From assembly GCF_016107305.1 (NCBI RefSeq), contig NZ_RCVR01000008.1, positions 1 through 64,000 on the forward strand: DNA of 64,000 nucleotides. Reading direction: 5' to 3'. The translations under genes were made by a program, and so were the position numbers. The notes below the pieces were generated by a model. That model was not told where the DNA came from, ran no database searches, and saw only the letters and a program-made list of their open reading frames with translations. The DNA is from Roseomonas sp. KE2513. GTDB taxonomy: Bacteria; Pseudomonadota; Alphaproteobacteria; Acetobacterales; Acetobacteraceae. Every line of letters begins with the position of its first letter. Position 1 is the first letter of the stretch. Below, one piece after another: positions 25,601-34,629 of this stretch.

Positions 25601-27208
25601 CTACGGCGCCGGGCCGACCTCAAAGGCGAAGCTGGCGGCCCCCTGATCGAAATCGCCCAGAAGCAGCTCGGCACGCGCGGTCCAGTGCCCGGTCACGGCC
25701 AGTTCTGGCCCCTCCAGCACGAAGCGGCCGGGCGCCTCCGGCCGCATCCGCCGGCGCAACCCGTCCACCCCGGCCGCGGGCTGAGAGAGTTCCAGCCAGA
25801 CCTCCGTGGGATCGGCGGGGCACCCGTCGGGGTGTTGGATGTGCAGGGTAAGGCGGTTCGGTCCGGGCCGGGCGGGCGTCACCTCCAGCCGCAGCGCCAG
25901 CCCAGCCGCCTGAGCGGCGGCCTGGATGCCGGCGGGCGAGGCCGCCGGGTGATGGGGCGTCGCGCGGGGCGGGGTGACGCCGAGGAAGGCTGTGGCGGCG
26001 AGGATGGCCAGGCCGATCGCGGCCTCCACCCGGATGCTGCGCGCGAGCGGCCGCCCGCCGCGGCCCGGCAGGGCGGGCGTGAGACGGAAGTGGTTGAGCG
26101 TGGCGAGCCCGAGCAGCGCCGCCGTGCCCGCCAGCTTGGCGAGGAGGAGCGCGCCGTAAGCCGTGCCAAAGAGGGCGCCCCATCCTGGTAGGTTCCCCAG
26201 CGCCTGCACGGCGCCGCCGAGGAGGAGTAGGGCGACGGCGGGGATGGCGAGTGCGGCGAAGCGGCGGACGGCGGGCAAGGCGTCCGCGCCCCGTTCGGAG
26301 AGGATGGCGAGAAGCGGCCAGAGGGCGCCGAGCCAGTAGGCGGCAGCCAGCGCGTGGGCCGCGAGCATCACCTGCATCCCCGCGCCGCCCGCCGCCGCGT
26401 GTCCGGAGAGGGCAAGGCCGGCGGCGGCGAGCGTCGCGCCGAGGAGGCCCAGCCCGCGCGCGAGATAGCCGGCAAAGGGCAGCGAGGCCGCCAGCAGCGC
26501 CATGCCCGCGCCGGTGGCGAGGGCGCGCGGCAGCAGCGACGAGGCCGCGCCGAGCGTGAAGACGGAAGGGTCGGCCAGGCTGGCAGGGAAGGGGAGGGCC
26601 GCCATGGCCCCGCCCTGCACCGGCAGGGCCGCGAGCGCGGCGGCCGCCCCCGCGACGGCGATGATCGCCATGGCGCGGCGCCGGGCGGGCGCCACCTCCT
26701 CCACGAGGGCGCGGAAGAGGGCGCCACCGCCGGCGAGCGCGAAGGCCGCGAGGAAGAGGCCGCGCAGGACCGCGGCGGCATCCGTCCAGCCCGCGTCCTG
26801 CGCTGTTTCCACCGGCGTCGGGGCGGGCGCGGTGCCCAACCCGAAGGCGATGGCGCCGCCGACCGGGTGGCCGTCCGCCGAGACGACGCGATAGCTGGCA
26901 ATATAGGTGCCCTCCGCGAGGCCCGCGGGAAGAGCGGCGCGGAGGGTGCTGGTCGGGCCCGGCACCGGCCGCAGCGGCACCTCCCCAGCCGGGCCCAGCA
27001 GGTGCAGCGACAGGGGCGTGACCGGCTCGTCGAAGTGGAGGAACAGGGAGGCGGGTCCGGCGGGCAGCACTTCGCCATCGGCCGGGGAGGAATCCACCAG
27101 CGCGGCATGTGCCAGGACTTCCGGCGGTGCGATCGCCAGTATCGGCGCCGCCAGCAGCAGTGCGCCGAGCAGCTGACGCGCGCGGCGGAGAAGGGGCGCG
27201 CGCGCCAC
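25601..27208 (-). CDS. CopC-CopD copper-resistance fusion protein
   Basis: 535 aa. A signal peptide is followed by a mature N-terminus HAALVDSSPADGEV, whose H34 is the first copper ligand of CopC. The segment SADGHPVGGAIAFGLG (about 115-130) completes the CopC domain. About eight membrane helices follow (CopD, about 150-440), then a periplasmic C-terminal domain that may be YtkA-like. It probably binds copper in the periplasm and moves it across the inner membrane. DUF1775 and a Cys-containing small gene are upstream in the same direction. Confidence 0.88.
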   Translation of the reverse strand: MARAPLLRRARQLLGALLLAAPILAIAPPEVLAHAALVDSSPADGEVLPAGPASLFLHFDEPVTPLSLHLLGPAGEVPLRPVPGPTSTLRAALPAGLAEGTYIASYRVVSADGHPVGGAIAFGLGTAPAPTPVETAQDAGWTDAAAVLRGLFLAAFALAGGGALFRALVEEVAPARRRAMAIIAVAGAAAALAALPVQGGAMAALPFPASLADPSVFTLGAASSLLPRALATGAGMALLAASLPFAGYLARGLGLLGATLAAAGLALSGHAAAGGAGMQVMLAAHALAAAYWLGALWPLLAILSERGADALPAVRRFAALAIPAVALLLLGGAVQALGNLPGWGALFGTAYGALLLAKLAGTAALLGLATLNHFRLTPALPGRGGRPLARSIRVEAAIGLAILAATAFLGVTPPRATPHHPAASPAGIQAAAQAAGLALRLEVTPARPGPNRLTLHIQHPDGCPADPTEVWLELSQPAAGVDGLRRRMRPEAPGRFVLEGPELAVTGHWTARAELLLGDFDQGAASFAFEVGPAP

Positions 27209-27214
27209 TGCGGC

Positions 27215-27721
27215 TCAGCCCTTCGAAACGATGCGGAGCGAGGGCGCCGGAGAGCGCGGCCTCTCATCGGCGGTCGAGGGGCGCTCGATCCAGCGGGAGA
27301 CCTTCCCGCCTTCGCAGTCCTGCACCACCGGAAAGTGCAGGGTCGCAACCGGTTCGGCGGGGGTGCGGATCAGAAGGACGAACTCCTGGTACTGGTCGTC
27401 CGGCAGGTGGCCGCCGGTCCAGGCGATCTCTCGCGGGACGGCGAAGGTGCCGTGCTCCCCCGCGACGGTCGCGCCGCCCTGCATGGCGGTGGTGAGGGTC
27501 CAGCCAGCGAGGGGCATCGGGCGCGCGCCGCGCAGCTCAGGCGGCACCTGGAGGCGAATGCCGGTGGTCGCGGCGCCCGCGCAGCCGTGCGGCACGCGGA
27601 TCGTGAGGCGCACGGTGCTGTCGGCGGGAAGAGTGGCCTGGTCGAGCGTGACATGCGCGAGCGCGGGCGCGGCTGCGAGGGCGGCGCCGAGCGCGAGCGC
27701 GGCGGTGATCGGGCGAAGCAT
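27215..27721 (-). CDS. YcnI/DUF1775 copper-binding periplasmic protein
   Basis: 168 aa. The signal peptide ends at ALAHVTL; the mature N-terminal His binds Cu(II) in characterised YcnI proteins. Family landmarks are RLTIRVPHGCAGAATTGIRLQVP and the aromatic core EIAWTGGHLPDDQYQEF. The start at 27721 fits the signal peptide; the open frame continuing to 28141 is spurious. The 6-bp gap to copCD supports a shared operon for copper handling. Confidence 0.9.
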   Translation of the reverse strand: MLRPITAALALGAALAAAPALAHVTLDQATLPADSTVRLTIRVPHGCAGAATTGIRLQVPPELRGARPMPLAGWTLTTAMQGGATVAGEHGTFAVPREIAWTGGHLPDDQYQEFVLLIRTPAEPVATLHFPVVQDCEGGKVSRWIERPSTADERPRSPAPSLRIVSKG

Positions 27722-27813
27722 GGGTATGCCTTTGCGGGGCGTGCCGCCGACGCGCGGCGGCGAATGGATGGGCACGAAAGGGCAGCGCGGCGCCGGAACC
27801 GGCGCGCGGGGGA

Positions 27814-28179
27814 TCAGCGCTGCGGCGGAGCCCTGGGCTGCTGCGGCGGCGCGCGGGGCGGGCCTGCGGGCAGGCCTTCCCGGCTTTCGGCACTGGTGGC
27901 CAGCACGTAGAAGACCGGCTGCGCGAGGCGGGGCGGCTCGGGCGGCACCGATGCCGGGCCCGGGCCAGGCGTGCAGCAGCCCGCATCCTGCGCCGCCTCG
28001 ATGGGCGCGCCGCTTTCGTCGAGGAGGACCCGACGCTTGCCCTCGTGCGTGCAGAGCTCGATCGCCTGTGCCGTGGCCATGCGGGCCATAGCGCGGGCCT
28101 GCGGCAGCACCGCGCCGGCCCATTGCAGGAGCAGCAGGCAAGCGAGGAGGCGAGCGAGGCCTGTCCGCGGGCGGCGCAT
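27814..28179 (-). CDS. Small secreted or anchored Cys/Pro-rich protein, DUF2946-like
   Basis: About 121 aa from Met at 28179 (the frame runs open to 28215). One N-terminal hydrophobic segment (LARLLACLLLLQWAGAV) is followed by IELCTHEGKRRVLLDESG and DAGCCTPGP, then a Pro/Arg-rich tail. The Cys-containing middle and the copper-gene neighbourhood resemble DUF2946 proteins, but conservation is weak. It is 92 bp upstream of the DUF1775 gene in the same direction. Role in copper handling is inferred from context only. Confidence 0.6.
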   Translation of the reverse strand: MRRPRTGLARLLACLLLLQWAGAVLPQARAMARMATAQAIELCTHEGKRRVLLDESGAPIEAAQDAGCCTPGPGPASVPPEPPRLAQPVFYVLATSAESREGLPAGPPRAPPQQPRAPPQR

Positions 28180-28351
28180 GCCGCCATCCTTAGACGGTTG
28201 TTGCCCCCTCGTCATGCCGGGCGCGACTGATAGCGAAAGCCGCGCCTATTCCCGGAGCGCATAGGTCGGGCGGAAATAGTGATGGATTTCCCGGCCCGCG
28301 CCGCGGCTAGGCTGCGCGGAGCCCGGCAGAGAACGGGCAGGAGGACGCCCC

Positions 28352-29359
28352 ATGCCGCATCGCCCACCGCCCATCCCCTCGCGCCGCGCCCTCCTCGGCG
28401 GATTGCTGGCCGCCCCCGCCCTCGCGGCATTCCCCGGCAAGACGCGCGCCCAGGCGGGGTGGCCGGACAGGCCGGTGCGGGTCGTGGTGCCCTTCACCCC
28501 CGGCGGCTCCACCGATATCATCGCGCGGGCGCTGGGGGCCGAGTTGCAGTCGGCGCTCGGCCAGCCCTTCGTGGTGGAGAACCGCGGCGGCGCCGGCGGC
28601 ACGGTGGGGTGCGAAGTGGTCGCCCACGCACCGGCCGACGGCTACACCCTGCTGATGGGGCATATTGGCACGCTGGCCGTGAACCCCTTCCTCTACCGCA
28701 ATCTCACCTACGACACCGTTACCTCCTTCGCGCCGATCGTGCTGGCGGCGGTGGTGCCGAACGTGATGGTGGTGAACCCGCGCAAGATGCCGGCGGGCGG
28801 GATCCAGGAGCTGATTGCGCTCGCCAAGCGGCGGCCGGGGGCGTTGACCTATGGATCCGGCGGGAACGGCTCGGCCGCGCATATCGCCATGGCCGCCTTC
28901 AACCTGGCGACGGGTACGGAGATGACGCACGTGCCCTATCGCGGCACGGCGCCGATGATGAACGACCTCATCGGTGGCACCATCGACCTCACCTTCACCG
29001 GCGGCCCGCCCGCCCTGCCGCCGGTGAGGGCGGGGCTGCTGCGGGCGCTCGGCGTCTCCTCGCGCGAGCGGCTGGCGGGCGCGCCGGACATCCCGACGCT
29101 GGACGAGCAGGGCGTGACCGGCTTCGATGCGACGCAGTGGTACGGGCTGCTGTCCCCCGCCGGCACGCCGCGCCCGATCGTCGAGCGGCTGAACGCAGAA
29201 TCCGCGCGCATCCTGAAGGGAGAGGCGCTGCGGCCTCGGCTGGAGGCGGAGGGCGCGGTCGCCTCGCCGGGCACGCCCGAGGCCTTCCGCGACTTCATCC
29301 TCGCCGAGCGGACGCGCTGGGGCGAGGTGGTCCGCCGCGCGGATATGCGTGCCGATTAG
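28352..29359 (+). CDS. Bug/TctC-family solute receptor 3
   Basis: 335 aa periplasmic receptor. The signal peptide has the Tat-like SRRALLGGLLAAPALAA. The mature protein shows VVPFTPGGSTDIIAR, ENRGGAGGTVGCEVVA and HVPYRGTAPMMNDLIGG. The AGGAGG site before the ATG is strong. It opens a second accessory run and lies 28 bp upstream of the metallo-hydrolase gene, so the two may be co-transcribed. No transporter genes nearby. Confidence 0.9.
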   Translation: MPHRPPPIPSRRALLGGLLAAPALAAFPGKTRAQAGWPDRPVRVVVPFTPGGSTDIIARALGAELQSALGQPFVVENRGGAGGTVGCEVVAHAPADGYTLLMGHIGTLAVNPFLYRNLTYDTVTSFAPIVLAAVVPNVMVVNPRKMPAGGIQELIALAKRRPGALTYGSGGNGSAAHIAMAAFNLATGTEMTHVPYRGTAPMMNDLIGGTIDLTFTGGPPALPPVRAGLLRALGVSSRERLAGAPDIPTLDEQGVTGFDATQWYGLLSPAGTPRPIVERLNAESARILKGEALRPRLEAEGAVASPGTPEAFRDFILAERTRWGEVVRRADMRAD

Positions 29360-29387
29360 CGAAGCAAGAACGGGAGGAAACAGGGCC

Positions 29388-30344
29388 ATGATCACACGCC
29401 GCCATGCCGGGCTCGGGCTCGGCGCCGCCGCGTTGCTGGCCGGGAACACGGGCGCGCGCGGCCAGGGAAATGCGCCCGCGGCGCCTGCCAATCCGGGCTT
29501 CCACCGCTTCCGCGTCGGCGGCTTCACCGCCGTGACCTTGTTCGATGGCGTCGGCACCATCCCCGTTGAAGGGCTGGTGCTGAACGCGCCGCTCGATGCC
29601 GTGCAGGGCGTGCTGGCCGAGAGCTTCCTGCCGCGCGACCGCTACGTCACGCCCTATACGATGACGGTGGTGAGGACCCCGCGCGGCACGGCGGTGTTCG
29701 ATGCCGGAACGGGCGGGCAGCTCGCGCCCACCGCGGGCTCGGCACTCGACAACATGCGCGCGGCGGGGATCGATCCCGCGACGATCGACTATGTCGTCCT
29801 CACCCACTGCCATGGCGACCACATCACCGGCCTGACCACCGCCGACGGCAAGGCGGTCTTCGAAAGGGCTGAGGTGGTTATCCCGGAGGCGGAGTTTCGC
29901 TACTGGAGCGATACCTCCAACGAATCCTCCGCGCCCGCGCGGCAGAAGCCGAACTTCGGCAACCTCGCGCGGCGCCTCGCACCTTATCAGGGGCGTGTGC
30001 GGCGCGTGGCGGACGGGCAGGAGGCGCTGCCGGGCATTCGCGCCATCAGCACGCACGGGCACTCGCCGGGGCATACCTCCTGGCACGTCTCGGACGGGGA
30101 CGGGCAGCTCATCGTGCTCGGCGACGTCACGCACCGGCCGGAACTCTTCGTGCGCCGGCCAGGCTTCCACGCGATGTACGACTTCGATCCCGTGGCGGCG
30201 GAGACAACGCGGCGCGCGGTGCTCGACCGCTGCGCGGCGGACCGGGTGCGCGTGACCGGCTACCACTTCCCCTTCCCCGCGAACGGCTACATCGCGCGCG
30301 ACGGCGAGGGCTTCCGCTTCCAGGCCGCGGATTGGACGGCGTGA
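29388..30344 (+). CDS. Exported metallo-beta-lactamase-fold hydrolase
   Basis: 318 aa. The N-terminus TRRHAGLGLGAAALLAG is a twin-arginine-type signal. The zinc site appears as THCHGDHITGL (H-x-H-x-D-H), with a downstream THGHSPGHTSWHV and a metal-bridging aspartate in LGDVTH. Members include lactonases, quorum-quenching enzymes and hydrolases of ester or thioester bonds; the substrate is not determined. The ATG at 29388 has a GGGAGGAAAC site. Its stop overlaps the next Bug start (TGATG). Confidence 0.85.
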   Translation: MITRRHAGLGLGAAALLAGNTGARGQGNAPAAPANPGFHRFRVGGFTAVTLFDGVGTIPVEGLVLNAPLDAVQGVLAESFLPRDRYVTPYTMTVVRTPRGTAVFDAGTGGQLAPTAGSALDNMRAAGIDPATIDYVVLTHCHGDHITGLTTADGKAVFERAEVVIPEAEFRYWSDTSNESSAPARQKPNFGNLARRLAPYQGRVRRVADGQEALPGIRAISTHGHSPGHTSWHVSDGDGQLIVLGDVTHRPELFVRRPGFHAMYDFDPVAAETTRRAVLDRCAADRVRVTGYHFPFPANGYIARDGEGFRFQAADWTA

Positions 30345-31312
30345 TGCCGGTCACTCGCCGCCTCGCGCTGGGCGCGCTTGCCGCGTCCGGGGCGCCCTTT
30401 GCCGCGCGCGCGGCCTTCCCGGACCACGATGTGCGGCTGCTCGTCGGCTTCTCGGCAGGGGGCGCGGTGGACCTCGTCGCGCGGCTGGTGGCGGAGCCGC
30501 TGCGGCCGGTGCTCGGCCAGAACGTGGTGGTGGAGAACCGCGCGGGCGCCTCTGGCCTTATCGCGGCCGAGACCGCCGCGCGGGCGGCGCCGGACGGGCA
30601 CACGCTCTACGTCGCGGCAATGAGCGCCTACGCGGTGCTGCCGCAACTGCCGGGCCAGCGGATGCCCGTGGACATGGACCGGGACCTCGTGCCGGTCGGC
30701 AATGTCGCGGGCGTGCTCAACGCGCTCGTCGTCGCGCCGGGGTCGCCCTTCCGCACGGTGGAGGCGCTGATCGCGGCGGCGAAGGCGGCGCCGGAGCGGC
30801 TGACCTATGCCTCGACCGGCAACGGCACCAGCCAGCACCTGGCGGGGGAGCTGTTCTCGCGGCTGGCGGGGGTGCGGATGACGCATGTGCCCTATCGCGG
30901 CGGCTCCAACGCCATCGTGGACATCGCAGCCGGGCGCGTGGACATGATGTTCGGGAACTTCCCCGAATTCATCGGCCAGATCCGCGACGGCGGGCTGCGG
31001 CTGCTCGCCTTCGGGGGCACTCAGGCCTCGCCGCTCTTCCCGGACACGCCGCTCATCCGCGACGCGCTGCCGGGCTTCGAGGTGACGAGCTGGATCGGGC
31101 TGGCAGGCCCGGCCGGCCTGCCCGCACCGGTGGTGGCGGCCTGGGACGCGGCGCTGGCGCGGGTGACGGCCTCGCCCGAGTTCCAAAGGCGCATCGCGGA
31201 AAGCGGGCTGGAGGTGCTGGGCGGCGACCAGGCCGCCTTCCGCGCGACCATCGCGGCCGACAGGCAGCGCTGGGGCGAGGTGATCCGCAGCGCCGGCATC
31301 CGGGCGGAGTGA
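30344..31312 (+). CDS. Bug/TctC-family solute receptor 4
   Basis: 322 aa. The ATG at 30344 overlaps the metallo-hydrolase stop (TGATG); an upstream TTG or GTG is possible. The signal peptide has TRRLALGALA and ends AARA. Mature landmarks are LLVGFSAGGAVDLVAR and ENRAGASGLIAAETAAR. Coupling to the exported hydrolase suggests that the receptor binds that enzyme's product, but this is inference. Confidence 0.88.
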   Translation: MPVTRRLALGALAASGAPFAARAAFPDHDVRLLVGFSAGGAVDLVARLVAEPLRPVLGQNVVVENRAGASGLIAAETAARAAPDGHTLYVAAMSAYAVLPQLPGQRMPVDMDRDLVPVGNVAGVLNALVVAPGSPFRTVEALIAAAKAAPERLTYASTGNGTSQHLAGELFSRLAGVRMTHVPYRGGSNAIVDIAAGRVDMMFGNFPEFIGQIRDGGLRLLAFGGTQASPLFPDTPLIRDALPGFEVTSWIGLAGPAGLPAPVVAAWDAALARVTASPEFQRRIAESGLEVLGGDQAAFRATIAADRQRWGEVIRSAGIRAE

Positions 31313-31321
31313 GGCGGCCCT

Positions 31322-32074
31322 TCAGGCCGGCGGGCGGAAGCCGATGCGCGCGAAGGCGGCGCGCGCAGCCTCCGAGGTGAGGAGGCGCATCAGCCCGCGC
31401 GCCGTCTCGTCCTCGCGCAGCATGGCGACCTGATAGACGGTCCAGAGCTGCAGCGCGTCCGGCAATAGGCCGACGAGCTGCACGCCGGGGCGGTCGGTGA
31501 TCTCGGTCGCCTGGCTGACGGCGAGCGGGACCTCTCCGCGCGCCGCCATGGCCACGCCCTCCACGCCGAAGGGAACGAGGCGAAGCTTCGGCCGCATCGC
31601 CTCCGCGATGCCGAGGCGGTCCAGCGCCGTCATGAAGTGCCGGCCGGCGGTGGCGCCGCGCGCGGGATCGGCGACGGCCACCGTCTCGGCCGCGAGCAGG
31701 GCAGCGCGCAGGGCCTCGGGCGTGGATACATCCGGCACGTTCCGCCCGGCTGGCGCTGCGAGGCCGACGCCGGTGCGACCAACCACCGCCACGCCCTCGG
31801 CTGGCAGTGCGGTGCGTGCGGCGATGGCGGACACGGCCTCGGCCGAGAGCAGCACCACGGCCGGACGCTCCCCAGCCAGGACGCGGTCCCGCAGCGCGCC
31901 GACGGTGTCGTAGGCCGCTTCTGGCACCGGTCGGCCGGCGGCGCGCAGCGCCTCCTGCAACTCCTCCACCGCATGCTTCGTCGCTCCCGCGGCGAAGATA
32001 AGGGGCGAGGCGGCCTGGGCGAGGAGCGGGGTCGGCGCGAGGGAAAGGGCAAGCAGAATCCGGCGGTCGATCAT
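31322..32074 (-). CDS. ModA-like periplasmic substrate-binding protein
   Basis: 250 aa with a short signal peptide (LLALSLAPTPLLAQA). It resembles the molybdate/sulfate-type extracellular domain: SPLIFAAGATKHAVEELQEAL at the N-terminal lobe, a hinge region near VADPARGATAGRHFMTAL, and VPLAVSQATEITDRPGVQLVGLLP in the second lobe. No ModBC transporter is adjacent, so it may be an orphan receptor or bind another small anion or organic acid. It is convergent to the Bug4 gene with a 9-bp gap. Confidence 0.75.
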   Translation of the reverse strand: MIDRRILLALSLAPTPLLAQAASPLIFAAGATKHAVEELQEALRAAGRPVPEAAYDTVGALRDRVLAGERPAVVLLSAEAVSAIAARTALPAEGVAVVGRTGVGLAAPAGRNVPDVSTPEALRAALLAAETVAVADPARGATAGRHFMTALDRLGIAEAMRPKLRLVPFGVEGVAMAARGEVPLAVSQATEITDRPGVQLVGLLPDALQLWTVYQVAMLREDETARGLMRLLTSEAARAAFARIGFRPPA

Positions 32075-32186
32075 GGCGCGCGCTCCTCCGTTTCGTTGCC
32101 TGGGAGCATGGCACGCGCCGTGGCGGCCTCATACCGGGTGGGTTAGCACTGGTGAGCCGCGCGCAGCCATGCACCGAAAGCGAGGA

Positions 32187-33089
32187 TCACTCCTCTCGCT
32201 CCCAGGGCGGCTGCCCGCCGATATGTTCGCGCAGGAAGTCGAGCAGCGCGACGAGGCGCGGTACGCGGGCGCGGTTCTCGGGGACCACGGCCTTCAGCCA
32301 CATCTCGGAAAGCGGGAACGCCGCGAGAACCTGCACCAGCGCGCCCGCGCGCAGCGCGGGGCCGGCGACGTAGCGGGGCAGCACCGCGATTCCGTTCCCC
32401 TCGCGCGCCGCGGCGAGGATGACGTGGTTGTCGTTGGCGGAGAGGCGCGGGTTCACCGTCACACTGATCGGGCCGCTGCGGCTGCCGAAGGTCCATGTGC
32501 TGCCGGTGGGCAGGAAGCTGAGCGCGTCGAACGCGGCGAGGTCGCGCGGGTGCTGCGGCGTGCCGTTCGCGGCAAGAAAGGCGGGCGAGGCGCAGGCGAT
32601 GCGCTCAAGCGGGCAGAGCGGCACATCGAGGGCGCCGCGGAAGGCCTGCGGGAAGGCGCCGAGCGCGAGGTCGAAGCCCTCCTCGATCGGGTTCAGCGGC
32701 CGGTCGGTTAGCACGACGTCGAGGCTGACGCGCGGGTGGCGCGACTGGAAGGCCGCGAGCACGGGGCCGAGATAAAGGATGCCGAGCGTTGTCGGCATCT
32801 TCACGCGCAGGTGGCCCTCCAGGTCGCGGTCCGGGCGGGCCAGGGCGGCGAGCACCTCCTCCACCTCCGCCACCGAGGCGCGCACGCGGGGAAGCAGGCG
32901 TTCCCCCGCCTCGGTGAGCGAGACGCGGCGGGTCGTGCGGCGGAAGAGAGGGCGGCGGACGGCGCGCTCCAGCTGGTCCACGCGCTTCGTGACAACGGAG
33001 GGCGCGAGGTCGAGCGAGCGCGCGGCGGCCGAGAAGCTACCGCTGCCGGCGACGGCGAGGAAGGCCTTCAGGTTCGCCAGGGTGTCCAA
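32187..33089 (-). CDS. LysR-family transcriptional regulator
   Basis: 300 aa. The HTH at about residues 1-60 includes LKAFLAVAGSGSFSAAARSLDLAPSVVTKRVDQLE. The effector domain covers about 88-290. No ATG fits; the TTG at 33089, behind an AAGGG site, gives the normal LysR N-terminus. It is divergent from the FAD-dependent oxidoreductase gene across 108 bp, the usual layout for a LysR regulator of that neighbour. The ligand is unknown, probably an aromatic or carboxylic acid. Confidence 0.85.
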   Translation of the reverse strand: MDTLANLKAFLAVAGSGSFSAAARSLDLAPSVVTKRVDQLERAVRRPLFRRTTRRVSLTEAGERLLPRVRASVAEVEEVLAALARPDRDLEGHLRVKMPTTLGILYLGPVLAAFQSRHPRVSLDVVLTDRPLNPIEEGFDLALGAFPQAFRGALDVPLCPLERIACASPAFLAANGTPQHPRDLAAFDALSFLPTGSTWTFGSRSGPISVTVNPRLSANDNHVILAAAREGNGIAVLPRYVAGPALRAGALVQVLAAFPLSEMWLKAVVPENRARVPRLVALLDFLREHIGGQPPWEREE

Positions 33090-33197
33090 ACGAGCATTAC
33101 CCTTCAAACCGCGTGAGGTGATCCGACATGATGGCCGATTAACTGCCAAGCTGCGCGGAGTAAAAGGGTGGAATAAACCGTGGAGGGGAGGCGCAAG

Positions 33198-34556
33198 ATG
33201 GGCACCGGGCACGCATTGACGGAGCCGAGCCGCCGGACGGAGATCCTCGGCGAGTACGACGTGGTCGTCCTCGGCGGCGGCATGGCGGGGATGGCGGCCG
33301 CGGCGGCGGCCGGGCGGGACGGCGCCTCCGTGCTGGTGGTGGAGCGCTACGGCTTCCTTGGCGGCATGGGCACCGCGGCGGGGGTGACGAATTTCTGCGG
33401 CCTGCACGCCAACGTCCACGGCGAGATCCGCCAGGTCGTGCACGGCGTGACCGACGATCTGCTGGGACGGATTGACCGGCTCGGCGGGCTCCGGGCGCCG
33501 CACGACGTCTTCGGCAAGACCTGGGCGCAGGCCTACGACACCGCAGCCTTCAAGATCGCCGCGGATGACCTGCTGGAGGCCGCAGGGGCGGAGGTGCTGT
33601 TCCACGCCGTCGCCGCGGGCGTGGTGATGGAGGAGGGCGGCGGCCGCGTCTCCGCCCTGCTGATCGAGACGCGCTCCGGCCGGCGGGCCGTGCTGGGGCG
33701 GGTCTTCGTGGATGCCTCCGGCGACGGCGACCTAGCGGCCTGGGCCGGGGCGCCCTGGGAACTGGGCGATGGAGAAGGGGGGATGCTCTACCCCTCCACG
33801 ATGTTCCGGCTGAACGCGGTGGAGCCTGGCGCGGCCGAGGCGCGCGCCTGGGAGGGGATCCCCGCCATCATGGCCGCCGCCGAGCGCGACGAGGGCATCC
33901 GCTTTCCCCGGCGCACGCCGATCGTGCGGCCGCAGAAGAACTCCATCGAGTGGCGCGCGAACGTCACGCAGGTGGCGAATGCGGATGGCAGCGCGGTGGA
34001 CGGGACGGACGCGCTCCAGCTCAGCCGGGGCGAGATCGAGGGGCGCAGGCAGATTCGTGACAGCTTTGCCTTCCTCCGCGCGCGCGTGCCCGCCTTCCGC
34101 GACGCTTACATCGTGGACATCCCGCCCCAGCTCGGATTGCGCGAGACGCGGCGCGTGCTCGGGGACCACGTGCTGACGGAGGAGGAAGTGCTGGGCTGCG
34201 CGAGCTTCGCCGACACCATCGGCGTGAACGGCTGGCCGGTGGAGGCGCATGTCGCGGGCGACGTGCTGTTCAAGTGGCAGGACATCCCCGCCAGCCGGGG
34301 CTTCAACCACCTGCCCTACCGCATGCTGCTGCCGCGCGGGCTGGAGAACGTGCTCGTGGCCGGGCGCTGCGCCTCGATGACGCATATGGGGCAGTCGGCG
34401 GCGCGCGTCTCCGGCGCCTGCCTGGTGATGGGCGAGGCGGCGGGCGCGGCGGCGGCCATGGTCGCGCGCGGCAACGGCGGGGTGCGGGGCGTCGATGTGG
34501 CCGCTTTGCAGGAGCGGCTGGAGAGGAGCGGTGCCTTCCTCGGGCGAATGGATTGA
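33198..34556 (+). CDS. FAD-dependent oxidoreductase
   Basis: 452 aa, ATG at 33198 behind a strong GGAGGGGAGG site. The dinucleotide fold is VVVLGGGMAGMAAAAAAGRDG with the acidic end VVVERYGFLGG. The C-terminal FAD motif is NVLVAGRCASMTHMGQSAARVSG. It matches the broad FAD_oxidored (pfam12831-like) class, whose members oxidise varied small molecules. The divergent LysR gene and downstream Bug receptor suggest a catabolic role. The substrate cannot be read from sequence. Confidence 0.8.
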   Translation: MGTGHALTEPSRRTEILGEYDVVVLGGGMAGMAAAAAAGRDGASVLVVERYGFLGGMGTAAGVTNFCGLHANVHGEIRQVVHGVTDDLLGRIDRLGGLRAPHDVFGKTWAQAYDTAAFKIAADDLLEAAGAEVLFHAVAAGVVMEEGGGRVSALLIETRSGRRAVLGRVFVDASGDGDLAAWAGAPWELGDGEGGMLYPSTMFRLNAVEPGAAEARAWEGIPAIMAAAERDEGIRFPRRTPIVRPQKNSIEWRANVTQVANADGSAVDGTDALQLSRGEIEGRRQIRDSFAFLRARVPAFRDAYIVDIPPQLGLRETRRVLGDHVLTEEEVLGCASFADTIGVNGWPVEAHVAGDVLFKWQDIPASRGFNHLPYRMLLPRGLENVLVAGRCASMTHMGQSAARVSGACLVMGEAAGAAAAMVARGNGGVRGVDVAALQERLERSGAFLGRMD

Positions 34557-34629
34557 GACTGGCTATTCCAGAAAGAGGGTCGGCGACTTTCCGCCCTCCA
34601 GGGTGCGGCGACGAGAAGGAGGGAACAGA

